The notes: generated by a model from the letters alone, not told the origin. Counted from the stretch's first letter, positions 1 to 13,300 are shown. The stretch: DNA of 64,000 nucleotides from Neoceratodus forsteri (GCA_016271365.2 CM057450.1:1800672967-1800736966); one strand, 5' to 3'. Made by a program: numbers and translations.

Positions 1-740
1 AAAGTAGCAAATGTATCCGAAGACTGCAGTCGGGAGAGGAACTGTGGGGGATTGTACTTTCATTTTCAGGCAGGTGTGAGCTGTGGGGCTGATTCCTTGT
101 TGGGTGGCAGGCAAAACTTTCTGTTCTACAGTGGAACAGAGTTGGGGGGCATTTGAGAGCTAATGAATGGCACTCTACATGTGGAGTTCATACAGAACAT
201 TGTTGTTGCAAAGGGCAGAACACTTAGGGAGCGATCCAATGAAGGAGCGGTGGCAGCAGGGGTTTTACTCACAGAACAAAAAATTAAAACTTAATGCCTG
301 ACTTATAACTGGAAAACTGTACACTGATTTCTTTTGGTCAGTTACTAGATAGTATCTTTCATGTCTAGGGAATGAGCATGTGGGTGGGGCTGTCACTCTC
401 GCTAAGCAATGTAATAAAATGGCTGACAGTTTGAAATTATGTGACCAGTGCTTCACCCAATGAGGAAACATGCTGAGCACAAGGATATTTGGCTACATAT
501 GGGGCAGGTTTGGGCTGGGACTTCTTATTTGTTGGGCATCTTTTGAAAGTTAATGTACCCCTGTTTAATGGGTGACAGTCAATCGGATGCCTCAAATAAA
601 AGTCCATTTTCTAAATGTAATTAATCCTGGGTCACTCATCTGTGTGCTTACCGGTTACCAAATGAAATGAATAAGTAAAATACAGAAGCTTGGGGCAAAC
701 ATCTCATGCATTTTAGGAGATCTGGATTACAGGGGTTGTA
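1..740. other. Unassigned non-coding sequence
   Basis: No exon, repeat family or RNA gene is recognisable here. The only open frames are short and lack similarity to anything I know. The segment ends where the 3' end of CR1 copy A begins. It is probably intron or intergenic DNA. Confidence 0.5.
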
Positions 741-3730
741 AGAAACATAGAAACATAGAATTTGACGGCAGATAAGGACCGCTTGGCCCACCCAGTCTGC
801 CCATTTCCCGACCTACTGGATAAGCTGCAGATCCTAGTTAACCAGCAGCCTACTTCTTCCTACCCCCACCCCCCAGAATTGCCTTATGACTATCCCATGC
901 ATGCTTGAATTCCACCACTGATTTTGACTCCACAACCTCCTCCGGAAGGCCATTCCATGCATCCACAACCCTCTCTGTGAAAAATACTTCCTTAAATTAC
1001 CTCTGAGCTGCCCCCTCTATCTTCAAATTGTCCTCTTGTTCTTGCACACTCTCTTTTTTGAAAGATGCTACCCTCTTGGACTTTGTTGATTCCCTTGAGG
1101 TACTTGAAAGTTTCTATCATGTCCCCCTCTCCTCCTTTCCTCGAGGCTATACATATTAAGCTCCTTAAGTCTCTCTTCATATGTCCTCCGGTGCAGACCC
1201 TGCACCATTTTAGTTGCCCTCCTCTGGACAGCTTCCATCCTGTCTATGTTCTTATGGAGATTGGGTCTCCAGAACTGCACACAGTACTCCAGATGGGGTC
1301 TCACCAGCTGTCTGTACAGAGGGATAATAACTTCCTGTTTTCTACTGGTGATGCCTCTCCTATGCATCCCAGTATCCCTCCAGCCTCCTTGCTGCCTTCT
1401 CACATTGCTTGCCCACCTTTAGGTCATCTGATATGACTACCCCAGGTCCCTTTCCATTTTGTTGTTGTTAGTATCTCACCCCATTGTGTACTCTTCCCTG
1501 GGTTTTGTTCCCAGGTGCATTACCTTGCACTTCTTAGCATTGAATCTAAGCTGCCATACATTTGACCATTCCTCTAACTTGCAGTCCTTCATCCTTTCCA
1601 CCCCACCCTGTGCATCAACTCTGTTGCAGATCTTAGTGTCATCTGCAAAGAGACATATTTTTCCTTCCAGTCCTTCTGCAATGTCGCTATAAAGACATTG
1701 AAGAGGACTGGTCCTAATACTGAACCCTCAGTGTGTACCCCACTAGTAACCCTCCTTTCTTCTGAGTGGACTCCATTTACTATTACTCTCTGTGTCCTAT
1801 TCTCCAGCCAATTCTTTACCCAGGCTGTCATCTTGGGACCCACTCCCAGGCTGGCTAACTTATATATTAATCTTTTGTGTGGGACTGTGTCAAATGCCTT
1901 GCTAAAGTCTAGGTAGGCCATGTCCACAGCCCCTCCCTGATCTACTACTTTGGTCACCCAGTCAAAGAAATCTATCAGATTCGTCTGGCATGACCTTCCC
2001 GCTGTGAATCCATGCTGCCTAGGTCCTGTGCCCTTCTGGCCTCCAGATACGCGACAATTCTTTCCTTTAGAAGTGATTCCATCATTTTCCCTATCACTGA
2101 GGTTAAACTAACAGGTCTATAGTTTCCTGCTTCTGCCTTGCTCCCACTTTTGTGAAGGGAATCACATCTGCCCTCCTCCAGTCCTCGGTACCACCCCATC
2201 CTCCCATGATTTGTTAAAGAGGGTAGTCAGTGGTGTCACTAGTTCTACCCTTAGTTCTTTTAGAATTCTGGGATGAATCCCATCAGGCCCCATTGCTTTG
2301 TCCACCTTCAGTTTTAAGAGTTCTTTCAGAACCCTTTCTTCTGTAAATGGGCTGGTATCAACTTCTGTATCCAGAGTGTTACTACTGTTTGTTTTGTGTA
2401 CCTCCCCCTCTTCCTTTGTAAATACTGAGCAAAAATATTTGTTTAGTATCTCTGCCTTTTCACATTCTCCTCTGCCCACCCTCCTCCCTTTATTAAGCCT
2501 CACTATCCCTCCCTTGGTCTTCCTTTGCTCTCTGATGTACCTATAAAGGTTTTATTCCCCTTCTTAACTGAGTTGGCTATCTTTTCCTCAGTTTGGGCCT
2601 TTGCTGTTCTGACTGCCTTCCCAGCCTCCTTTGCTTTAACTGATACAGTTCTCTGTCCTGCTCCTGCAAGATTCCTTGTACTTTCTGTATGCTTTCTTTT
2701 TCTCTTGAACCTTCACTGCCACTTCCTTTGAGAACCATAGTGGTTTCTTACATCGTCTTGTTTTGTTTATTTGCTTCACACAAAGGCTCGCATACCTCTG
2801 TGATGGCAGTTTTATTATTCCCATTGTTCTTCCACCCTCCTTCCCGCCCATTTGCTAGTGCATTCCTTAGGCACTCACCCATTTTGGCAAAGTCAGCCCT
2901 CCTAAAGTCCAGTACTTTTGTCTTTGTATGGCTTGACTCTATTGCTGTGTTTATTGTGAACCATACTGTTCGATGGTCGCTAGTTCCCAGATGGCTACCC
3001 ACTTCTACATCTGTGATCCTCTCTCCATCTCCATTTGAGGTATCAAGTCTAATATTGCTCCCTCTCAGTGGGCTCCAGTACTAGTTGTCTAAGGCATGTC
3101 CCCTGTAGGGCATCTAGAATAACTGCACTCTTAGAGTGGCAGCTGCAACTGCGCTCAGTTAACATCTGGCATATTCAGATCACCCATCAGCAATATCTCC
3201 CCTTTTCTGCCATTCTAAGTATACTTTCTATCATTTCCTTGTCCACTTCCTCCCCTGAGAAGAGGTCTGTATACAACCCTGTGCGGATTGTGGTGCCATT
3301 GCCTGTCTCCAAATTTACCCACAGTGCTTCTTCTCCGCTTACCTTTTGTTCTGTTGCTTTTATTCCTTCCCTATGTAAAGAACTCCTCCCTCTTTTACCC
3401 TCCCTGTCCCTCCTGTAAATAGTGTATCCTGGTATGTTTACGTCCAGTCATGGTTTTGTGTATCATGTTTCTGTGACTGCCATGATATCCAGATGTTCCT
3501 CCTCCATCAAGGCCACTAATTCAGGAAGCTTGTTACCTAGACTACGGGCATTGGTACTCATTGCTCTCCATTTTTTGATGGCCTTACCTTCTGTTGCAGC
3601 ATCCCCCACTGACCGTTCTACCTTGGTCTTTTTCTCATTTAGTACCCTGTTTTGTAGGGAGAGGCTGGGATTTTTCTGCTGCTTGTCAGTGCCTCCCCCA
3701 TAAATGTGCTTAGGCTGTATAAGCAACAAA
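741..3730 (-). mobile_element. CR1-type LINE, copy A, near full-length ORF2
   Basis: A minus-strand CR1-clade non-LTR retrotransposon. Its 3' end is at the low-coordinate side and shows the duplicated octamer-like sequence AGAAACATAGAAACATAGAA followed by a segment conserved in copies B and C. Reading the minus strand from about 3600 downwards gives endonuclease, then reverse transcriptase, then the C-terminal domain, in the expected order. The element appears 5' truncated near 3730, with no ORF1 upstream. It resembles copy C (48250-50612) more closely than copy B (10388-13433). Boundaries come from sequence shared with the other copies; the 5' edge is uncertain by some tens of bases. Confidence 0.9.
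990..3729 (-). pseudogene. CR1 copy A ORF2: endonuclease-reverse transcriptase (decayed)
   Basis: ORF2 would nick target DNA with an APE-type endonuclease and prime reverse transcription there. Visible on the minus strand are the endonuclease start NARSLGNKLPEL with the catalytic TET at 3463-3567, GDLNMPDVN near 3160, and TSDHRTVWF near 2980. Reverse transcriptase follows: GPDGIHPRILKEL near 2290, [13 protein letters not shown] near 1890, GSVLGPVLF near 1710 (the preceding VPQ is altered) and an intact FADDT active site near 1640. The C-terminal segment [12 protein letters not shown] is near 1290. The frame is broken into at least six pieces by frameshifts and stops, so no protein can be made. 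The family assignment rests on motif order and is firm. Confidence 0.88.
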
Positions 3731-3839
3731 ACATGATTTACAATATGCGGATACGTGTTATGGCGTATATGGAATCTGCAATTTGCAAGTGATGAAGTAC
3801 CAGTTCATAAGACATGACTCTAAGCTGATTATCAAACTT

Positions 3840-4080
3840 AAGTATGCAACGGTTTGTAGGTAGCTTCTCATTTAAAAAACAAAACAAAGCAATGATGTTA
3901 AAGGGGGAACAGTCATCACTAAGAGCCCCACAACCAACTGTGGGGCTGATCCCAGTTTGCACATTAATGCAAAAGAAATGTACTTGCTGTTTACTGCACT
4001 GTAATATATGGATTTTCATAATAATACTGTTGTAAAGTATACTTAAAATTTCCCATAGTACCATTGTTGGAACCCATTAA
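3840..4080 (+). repeat. LINE 3'-tail segment with stem-loop
   Basis: This stretch matches the tail found after the LINE at 38105-39780 and, inverted, at 40620-40905. The shared part starts near GGGGGAACAGTCA and contains a hairpin at 3924-3947 with stem AGCCCCACA pairing TGTGGGGCT. A region rich in GTTTACTG follows. No coding domain is attached, so it is either a severely 5'-truncated insertion or a SINE borrowing that tail. Confidence 0.6.
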
Positions 4081-4099
4081 TAGGATTATGAGATCTTGT

Positions 4100-4639
4100 A
4101 ATACTGTCGATGGAGTGCCAACAGTAGCAGGGATTTAAATGAGCTGAAAAAACTGATTAGCAATTTGACACGTGAAAGTGCTAATCAGTTCTGAAAATGC
4201 ATAGCACTTGGCACAGATTGATTAGCAACATTTAAAAAAGTTATATAGTTGTATTAATGTTGTGTACTGTGTCATGGATTCACTCAAAAAATGGTTAGCT
4301 GTCTAGTGCTAAACATTTCTGAAAATGGATAGCATTATCCCCTGTTTCGCTTGGCATTTTGCTATGCTATACCAACTATTTAAAACCCTGCAATAGTATT
4401 ATGGGAAAGAACACTCATCTCATTCCCAGAAGTGAAGGTGAAACACTCCTGCCTAGAGTCAGCCCATGAGCAGTCGAAAAGACACTCTCGCCCCACCAAA
4501 CCAAAACTAAAAATGTAAAACTCACATCCATATATTACAAAAAACAACAAATAGAAGACTATGATTTCTCAGCTACAGTAACTTCGCAAGGTTCTGAGGA
4601 TATGCTGGACATTCTTGAGCTTCTCTCTTGAGTTTCACC
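4100..4639. other. Unassigned, with an 11-bp stem hairpin
   Basis: There is no recognisable gene. A short inverted repeat, AACTGATTAGC at 4151-4161 and its complement at 4180-4190, would form a hairpin with an 18-base loop. A segment reading TTCTGAAAATG recurs near 4189 and 4317. This could be a remnant of an old foldback element. Confidence 0.35.
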
Positions 4640-5045
4640 TGTCCCCAAACCGTATACATATATATATTAGTGGCACAATAGTGCCACTGTAGTTAGGGTT
4701 TCCTAACTTCTTTGTTAAACCCCAAATGTTGTACTTTAATAACTTTGTAACCGTTTGACTGATTTGCCTGAAATTTTGCATGCGCGGTCTGGTTACCATA
4801 GACCTCTGGATCTTGCCAGTTTTGTTCCTGTCGGTTGTGCTGTTGCGGAGCTGCGGAGTGCCACAAAACGTGAAAAGTACCACTTTGTGACAGATTCTGT
4901 GCTCAGGGCAGTGGCCCAAATGGTTTGGGGGTATGGTCTGAAATTGTCGAAGAATGTGTGGTCTGGGTCACAGATGTGCCTTTTGAAGGTTTGGTGAAAA
5001 ATATTAATCCATTCAAAAGTTATTAGTTTCCCATTACAGCTTCTA
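4640..5045 (+). repeat. Diverged interspersed repeat X, copy 1
   Basis: About 400 bp that matches the reverse complement of 33370-33785 along its length. Shared landmarks in order: a TA-rich start, a hairpin, GTTAGGGTT, TTAATAACTTTG, a GATTTGC block, GGTCTGAAATT and AATATTAATCCATTCAAA. The hairpin here pairs AGTGGCAC with GTGCCACT around 4668-4688. No open frame is convincing. I do not know the family name; it behaves like a non-autonomous interspersed repeat. Confidence 0.65.
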
Positions 5046-5740
5046 GTACCATGCAGGGTGAGCCATGAAAATTACATCTCCTTGCTGGTCTTAAACCTCC
5101 ATGGGGACTCTTATCTTCATTGTTTGGAAGTGATTTTTTTTACTTCTCTTCTGCCCCATACAGGAACTTTTCTGATGAAGGCACGCTGGCTAAGACAGTA
5201 GGCTCTCACATAGACTCTGCTCTGGCTTGTCTTGGTCTCTGGCTGGATCACACTCACAGCAGGAGCCAGCCTAATTGGAATTAGTCTGCGTGTTTGGAAA
5301 TGCACCTGTGTAGAGAAAGTCTGTAGGACAGATGCCCAGTTTCAAACACTTTGGCCTTTTTTCTTCTTTTCTGTTCCAGACCAGAACTGTACTGCCTTAA
5401 CAGTCTGTATGCTTGCACATTTTCTACAAAACCCTCACGGATCTCAGGTAGACCTCCAACAGCCCTTGCAAGTGTGTGGAAACAGTCCTCCAAACGCTGC
5501 ACCTGCAGCAGTATGTAATCCTTCAGCTGCCAGCCCTGGATTGCCCAGATCCTTGGATAGGGCTGGGCTGTTCAGCAGAAAATCCCACGCCCTCACTTCT
5601 GGAATGCAAGCATGGGATTCATTGCTCTGTCTTCTTGGCATCTTGCAGTCTGATTGGCTGCAATATGACCCCTTCTCCCAGTGGTCCTGGGGTCAAATGT
5701 GGCAGTCATTGCCGCAACCATGTTTAATTACATTATTTGT
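5046..5740. other. Unassigned; one protein-like minus-strand frame
   Basis: I recognise no family here. A minus-strand frame at 5281-5523 has balanced, exon-like composition (for example RLEDCFHTLARAV and PEIREGFVEN) and contains a CAG just before GTGCAGCGT, which could be a splice acceptor. There is no clear donor and no flanking exon. A 203-residue plus-strand frame at 5232-5843 runs into repeat sequence and has no recognisable domain. Neither is called as a gene. Confidence 0.3.
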
Positions 5741-5934
5741 TGGTCTTTATGTATTTCATTTTGTTGACCAGGAAAGGAGGGATGGGCAGTTCTTCCTATT
5801 TTCAGCCTTGTCCTGGGGATTGGGGAGGGGATACAGATGGTAACCAACTGAAACTGAACCAGATTAAGCTATTGGCTGTATTTTTAGTGACTGGGAGAAA
5901 TTTGGCCGGGACACCGGGGAAATTCCCCTACTCT
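5741..5934 (+). repeat. SINE-like repeat core, left half
   Basis: This matches the left part of the copies at 20360-20690 and 47025-47465. All share a run resembling GGACACCGGGGAAATTCCCC followed by CTACTCT. It is interrupted at 5934 by the Tx1-clade LINE and resumes at 14946. The last 15 bases (5920-5934) reappear at the far end of the LINE, which identifies them as the target site duplication. Confidence 0.75.
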
Positions 5935-5965
5935 GTGTAGGTGGAGCCTTTGCGCTGGCTGCGAG

Positions 5966-8014
5966 ATGGCCAGTTCGCATGATCCCCTGGAAGAGATGGA
6001 TGCTACTAGCTCAGGGGAGTGGGCCTCCTCCTCTGTGCTACCTTCCCTAGAGGCCTTAGAAGAACGTCTGGATGTTGCTGCTACAAGCAGCATGACTATA
6101 CTGGAAACGGACTCCGTTTTTAATGCTATGCCTATTGAGGAAATTTCTGCTGTACCTGTTCAGGCTGGAGTTCCTTCTCCTGTTTCCAGCCTCCAGGAGA
6201 AGCGACTGGCGTTAGTCCTGCAATTGCAGCTCCTTGACACTGCAATAGCGTCTTCTGCGCAGGCATCGTCCCGGACGCCTATTCTCAGCCCTCTTTCCTG
6301 CGACGCCGATTCTGGAAAGCCCCCAGTCGATGTCCTACAGGCGGATTTCGCCTCAGTCTCTTCCGCGATGGTGAATCCGAAGATCTCTAGTGCCGACAGT
6401 CTCCAGCCCGTTTCTGCAGCCGACATGCCGCAACAAATTAGTGAACCTCCTGCTACTGCCTCGCCTAGCGATGTCTCCTCACTAGTAAGTGACTCTTGCA
6501 AACCTGCTGAATCTGTTTCTGCCTCTGAGCAACCGTCTGTATTTTTTTTCTCTGCCACTCAAGAACCTGGCTGGTCTAAACGTGGGAGTTCCTTTTTCCA
6601 CAAAAAAGCCAAGCCCAGCCAGGATACCCACACGGACTGGTCACCGGACAAAGCACTACAAAATGCAGGCTGGGAGAAGGGAGTTGGAGGGGTTTGGACC
6701 CCAGATTCCCAAGATCCCATATACTTAAATGTGCTTAAAAAATCTACTGATAAGGACTGTATGAGCTCCAACGAACCCCGGGGTGTGTCATGTCCTCAAC
6801 CTACTACTGGTTCCTCCAGTTCTTGTGCTAAACCCACTGTTTCTAAAGTTGCTCCTGCTTTGGAAGGACTAAATCTGTTTTTCAGGACCTACTTTGCATG
6901 CTACTGCTAATGTATCTCATGGTACTAATTTTAAACTTGCTGATTTATTTTCCTCCAAAGGTGAGCCTGCACCGAGAAGAAATGCAGTTAGATTACTTTA
7001 TAAGGGTGGTTTAGAACTTCCCCCTGACTGTTTGTATATTGCCAAAACCCTTCTCAAAGGGTCGATGAAGTTTTTTTCTTCAGAGATTTTTGCGTTGATT
7101 AATATTGGTAATTCAAATTTTGATGTTAGTTTCGAGCAAATGTCTGGGCTTGATAGGTTTTGGGCCCAATATGACAAACTACGATCTACACCTGTCTGGT
7201 CCCTTTTCAAGCCATTCCTTACTAAGCCAGCTATAATATATTGCTGTTGTTTTTAAAATGAAGGAGTTAATATATGAAGACATTTTATTCTGGTTGAACA
7301 AGCGTGTGAGGTTTTGAATAGGCCTGTCCCTAACCTTGACTCTGAACAAATCTGGGATGGTAGTTGGAGGGTGAGGGTTAAACTCTTTCCTACTAATACT
7401 GGCCCAAAACATTTGCTTAATTTTTTTTTTTGGGTAAGGACAAGGGTTTCATTTTTTATGCTGGGCAGCCAAAGTCTTGTTTTAAGTGTGGTGCACGCAC
7501 ACATTTGAGCTCTGCTTGTGACACTCTTAAATGCAGTCACTGTTTTGAATATGGTCATACTTCTGCTACATGTTCCAATTCTTTTAAATGTAATTTGTGT
7601 GAGGGAACTGGCCATGCTTATGGCCGATGCCCTTGGGCCTCTCATAATAGGGACGATTGCCCTTCCCATGACGGTCTTATTACTGTTGCTCAACAATTAC
7701 ATACCCATAACGTAGCCTCTTCTACCTTGGACATTGTCTCCCCCCCTTTACCGGTAGTTACTTCTGACAATCCTCCTGCAGTCCCTGCTTTAGATTCCCA
7801 AACTCCTTTACAAGGAGTATCTCTTACTGCTTCTACTGTCCCTCCTCCGGTTACCACTCCTACAGTAATAGAGACTGCTATGCCTCCCCCCCCTCAGATA
7901 AGTTTGGAAGTAGAAGTTCCTAGTTTTACTACTGTCACTCACAAGCGAACTAGGAAGGGCCTTGCTGTTGCTAGTCGTAGTAAGGATACCACTTCTCAAC
8001 TGGCAAACCCCTAA
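5966..8014 (+). pseudogene. Tx1-clade ORF1, CCHC zinc-knuckle RNA-binding protein (frameshifted)
   Basis: ORF1 protein coats the element RNA. The first frame (5966-6910) opens with ATG and gives about 300 residues, rich in Ser, Pro and Ala. Frame changes near 6900 and 7260-7430 follow. The middle part carries a conserved block with ALINIGNSNFDVSFEQMSG near 7093-7151. The last frame (7430-8014) carries FYAGQPKSCFKCG and three CCHC-type knuckles between about 7478 and 7640, then a proline-rich tail. This order of central domain, then GQPK, then knuckles is typical of Tx1-clade ORF1 as I recall the family. At least two frameshifts inactivate it. Confidence 0.82.
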
Positions 8015-10387
8015 CAAATTTGCGGTTTTAGCCACTGACTTTTCTGATAAAGACTCTGGGGAGAGGATACGGATACCTCCTCTCTTCTTCCTTCCCTGAA
8101 GGGCTGAGGGCTGACACTGACCCAATAGCCAGCGTACTAGGCAGCGGCGGAGAGGTAAATCTCCATCCACTTTTAGCTATGTCTTCCTAAATATCTGTTC
8201 TTTGAATGTGAATAGTATTAAAGGGAAAAAAAAGCTGGGTGGGATTTTTTTAACCCTTTCAGACCTAAACTGTGATATTTTCAGCTTAGTCGATACCAGA
8301 TTAAAAACCCATGGGGAACTATTCCAGGCCTCGAAGGCATGGACTGTGGGACCCTCTTTTTGGTCTATCGGACCAGACATTTGTGACGGAATTGGGATAT
8401 TATTTTCCAGTTCTGAATTTCGAGTATCCAGACTAGTAGATATTTTCCCTGGTAGAGCCTTGTTGTTGGACTTTTCCTATAAATCTGAGAGGTTTCGGTT
8501 GATAGGGACTTCCCCCCAAACTAAAACTCAGAGGGTTTCACTTTTTCATCTGATTAAGCCCTACCTTTTCACATCGAGACTACTTTTATGGGTTGGTGAC
8601 TTCAATTGTGGCCTACATCAATCAGATCGAGGCCTTCAGACTTCTAAACTTTTTTGTGACTCTATAGCCTTAAATACTATAGTTTCCATGGCTAGGCTTG
8701 TGGATGCATATAAGCATTTCCACAAGTCTGGAGGGTTTACATTTTTCAAGGGGTCTTTGCACGCTAGGATAGATTTCATCTTTCTATCTAAGGTTTTGAT
8801 TTTACTTTCTTGTAAAACTGTGGGAATTGAATTTTCAGACCATGTTGCTTTATGCGCCTCTTTTTCTTGGGCTTCTGCCCCGAGGTGTAGGAAAGCTGGT
8901 TGGCGCCTCAATGACTCTTTACTAAATGATTCCTTTTTTCTCAAACTTTGGCGTAAGGAGTTTCTAGCTCGTTTGTGGCTGAATTTTATGATACTGGGAT
9001 GGACTGGTGGGAGGCCTCTAAACAGAGTTGGAAACAGCTTTTTCTAAAAAGCGCTGATAAACAAAATACCAGATATTTGACTTATTTAACCTTAAGGCAT
9101 CAACAGCATTTAATTTCTTTGGCTAGCTCCACTAATCATGATTTTAGCTCACAAATTAGTGAGATCAGTGCTCAAATGAGGTTGTTCCAGTATAATCGAG
9201 CTGACTCTTTAGGTCAGGAAGCTCGCTTTGGCACTCGAGTCACTAAAGGTTGTTTGGATTCTTTTAGAGCCTGCAAAGATAGAATTGACACTAAATTAGT
9301 TTCCGCTTTTCTATCCCAGTCGGGGGAATTAATTACGACACCTGAAGGACTACTTCAACATGTAGAGAATCATGTCTTTAATATGTTTGGTACCAAAGCT
9401 GACCTGGCTAATGCTGAACCTTTTCTTAAATTATTGACATTACCCCAGCTTTCAGATTCCGATCAAGACAAGTTGTCTTCTGATATTAGTGAACAGGAAG
9501 TATTGTCAGCTATTAATAGTTTAAATCCACATTCTGCCCCGGGGTGAGACGGACTGACCTCACATTTTTACAAAACCTTTTCCACAGATCTTGTCCCTGT
9601 GTTAACTATAGTTTATAATGAAATGTTACGCTGTGATACTTTGGCCACTTCAATGAAAGAAGCCTTACTAATTCTACTTTTCAAAAAGAAAGGGGATCCC
9701 TCTGATATTAATAACTGGAGACCCATTAGTCTGTTAAACGTTGATTATAAGATTCTTGCCAAAGTTTTACTGTCTAGAATGCTTAATTTAGCATCCCATA
9801 TGATAAGTTCTACACAAACCTGTGGTATCCCAGGATGATATCCTTATGACAATCTTATTTTATTATGCAAAATATTCGCTTTAGGAGATAAAAAAGCTGT
9901 CTCTGGGTGGATTTTAAGCTTGGACCAAGAAAAAGCTTTTGATAAAGTTTCTCATGACTTCCTATTCCAGGTGCTGACAGCTTTTGGGTTTCCAGTACGT
10001 TTTCTTTCCTGGATCCGCCTGTTATACAATGTTGTGATACGGCCTAATGTCAATGGTTGGATAGGACATCCTATTTCTCTAGCCTGTGGTGTCCGACAGG
10101 GATGCCCGCTAAGTCCCCTTTTGTATAATTTTTACATAGATACTTTTCTGAGAACTATTTTTCTTTGTCCACAGATTGTTGGATTACTTTGTACCCCTTC
10201 CTCTCCACCAATTAAAACCTTAGCCTATGCTGATGATTTAATTTTGGCTGTTGATTCTTCGACAAAGCAGGAGGCTATTGTTCAGGTCCTTCAAACTTTC
10301 TCTTCAGTTTCTGGTTCAAAAATAAACCTAAATAAAAGTATATGTGTGCCACTAGGGCATGCCTCTCTTCCCAGCACAGGCCTTTAT

Positions 10388-13300
10388 AGAAACATAGAAA
10401 CATAGAAGTTGACGGCAGATAAGGACCGCAAGGCCCATCCAGTCTGCCCATTTCTTTTTCTACCTTATAAATGTGCCATCGGCCTTTGCTCTGTCAGTGA
10501 CCTATCTATTCATAGTCATTTGTATTGCTCCCTTATGCCTATCCCATGCCTGTTTGAAGTCCTGCACTGTATTCATAGCCACCACTTCTTGTGGTAAGCC
10601 ATTCCATGCATCTACCACCCTTTCTGTGAAAAGAATTTCCTCACATTCCCCTTAATCGGCCTCCCTCTAATCTCATGCTGTGTCCTCTTGTCCTGCTATT
10701 TTTCTTATATTTAAACATGTTAGACTCTTTCACCTTGTTTATGCCCTTAAGGTGTTTAAATGTCTCGATCATATCACCTCTCTCCTCCTTTGCTCAAGGG
10801 TATACATATTGAGCTCGTTAATCTGTCCTCATATGTCTTCTGATGCAGTCCCTGCACCATTTTGTTGCCCTTCTCTGGACTGCCTCAATTTGGTTAATGT
10901 CCTTGTGAAGGTGTGGCTCCAATACTGCACGCAGTACTCAGATGGGGCCTAACCAATGTCTTGTACAGAGGATTATTACCTCCCTCTTACGACTTGTGAT
11001 ACCCCTACTAATACACCCTAACACCCCCTAGCCTTACCTACTGCTTTAGAGGTCTGCTTGATGATTTTAGGTCATCAGTGATGATGATGCCCAAGTCTCT
11101 TTCTTCCTTTGTGACTGCTAGCAACTCCTCCCAGCCTATAAGTGGCTTCAGGGTTTCTCTTCCCTATGTGCATGATTTTGCACTTCTTTGCATTAAATCC
11201 CAGTTGCCACTCTTCTGACCATTCTGCTAGTTTATCCAGATCTCTTCTCATTCTGCCCACCCCATCTGGATCATCTACTCTGTTGCAGATCTTGGTGTCA
11301 TCTGCAAACAGACAAGCCTTACCTCTAGTCCATCTGCGAGGTCACTAATGAAGATGTTGAATAGGACTGGCCCCAGGACTGATCCCTGAGGTACCCCACT
11401 TGTGACTTGCATCTCTTCTGACTGTATACCATTTACCACCACTCTCTGTTTTCTGCCAGTCAACCAGTTTGCCACCCAGTTGACCAACTTCTGACCCACC
11501 CCGAGCCTACCTAGCTTATTTATCAATCTTCTATGTGGAACAGTGTCAAAAGCTTTGCTGAAGTCAAGGTAGGGACATCAACTGCTCCCCTTGGTCCACC
11601 ACTCTGGTTACCCAGTCAAAGAAATCTATGAGATTAGTTTGACAGGACCTTCCTTTGTAAACCCATGCTGTCTTGGATCCTGTGCCCCTATGGATTCCAG
11701 GTGTTGCACTATCCTTTCCTTAAGGAGTGCCTCCATAATCTTGCCCACTACTGAGGTAAGACTGACCGGTCTGTAGTTCCCGCCTCCTCCCTGCTACCAC
11801 TCTTGTGGAGTGGGATCACATGAGCCCTTCTCCAGTCTTCTGGGACCTCTCCTGTGCTCAGAGACTCACTAAACAATTCTGCTAATGGCTCTGCTAGTTC
11901 CTCCTTTAGCTCCTTAAGTACCCTGGGATGTATGCCATCAGGTCCCATTGCCTTATCCACCCTGAGCTTAGCAAGCTCTTGTAGGATCCTTTCTTTTGTG
12001 AAGGGAGTAGTGCTCACCTCCTCCCCTGTGTCCATGATGCTGAGCTGTGGGCCCTGCCCTACCTTCTTCAGTAAATACTGAGCAAAAGTATCTATTTAGG
12101 ATAGATGCCTTTACAGGGTCCTCCTCCTCACATGCTCCTTTTTCTCCATTAAGCTAGCAATACCCCTCTGGACTTTCTCCTTTCACTAATGTATCTATAG
12201 AAAGTTTGTCACCTTCTTTACTGTTCGTGCTAGTGTTTCCTCAGTTTGGGACTTTGCCTGCCTTACTGCCTTACCTGCTTCCTTAGGGCAGTTTGGTATG
12301 CCTCCCTATCTTCATCCCGCTGTGTTCCCTTATATTTTCTGAAGGCCAGCCTTTTGGCTCTGACCTTTTGCTACTGTATTTGAGAACCAAAGTGGTTTCT
12401 TCTTCTTTTGCACTTCCTTTTCTGTCTAACACAATGGGATGTTGCTTCAAGTATTGTATCCTTAATGCTTGCCCACTTTGCCTGTACCTCCTCACCTGTG
12501 TTTCTTTTGCCAGGGCTAGCTTAACTCTGTTGGCCATCTTATCAAAGTCAGCTCCTCTGAAGTCCCATATTTTGCCTTTGAATGGGATGATTTAGATGTA
12601 GTAGCCAAATTGAACCATACCATGTGATGGTCACTGGCCCCCAGGTGACCTTCTACCTGGAGATCTGTGATCCCTTCTTTGTTAGTCAGTACTAGATCTA
12701 GGATAGCCCTGTCTCTTGTGGGTTGCTGTACCAGTTGTTTGAGGCCCTCCCCCTGCAGGGAATCCACTATGAGTCTAGTTCTGGCAGATGTTCCTGCTGG
12801 TATTGACCAATCTGTATCTGGCATGTTGAAGTCTCCCATTATCAGAACCTCCCTTTAGCTGTCATGTTTTGTATATCTTCTAACAGTAATGTGTCTATGT
12901 CCTCCCTCTGGTCTGGGGCCTGTAGACAACCCCAGTTCTTATGGCTGTCCCATTTCCTGTTTCCAGGGTGACCCACAGTTCTTCTGGCTCCTTATGTGTA
13001 TTCTGAATTTCTGTAGCTTTGATATTTTCATTAACATACAGGGCCACTCCTCCCCCTTTTGCACCTCGGTCTCTTCTGAACAATACATAGCCAGGTACTG
13101 AAGTCTCCCAAGTGTGGTTACTGGTAAACCACGCCTCACTAATTGCTACTATGTCCAGTTTAGCCTCTGACATTATTGCCTGCAGGTCTGGGATCTTATT
13201 TCCCAGGCTGTGAGCATTGTGTACATGATTTTCCATTGGCCAGATTTTGGTGTGTTAGTTGTTGGGTGAAGTTTGGCATTACCCTGTGCATCGTATGGGG

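Noticed and set aside
1065..3418. Several plus-strand open frames of 60-131 residues
   Set aside because: They are antisense shadows of CR1 copy A coding sequence; the minus-strand frames carry the real motifs. The same applies to 11854-12858 and 48406-50615.
5232..5843. 203-residue plus-strand open frame
   Set aside because: No recognisable domain, no splice context, and its 3' third overlaps the SINE-like repeat.
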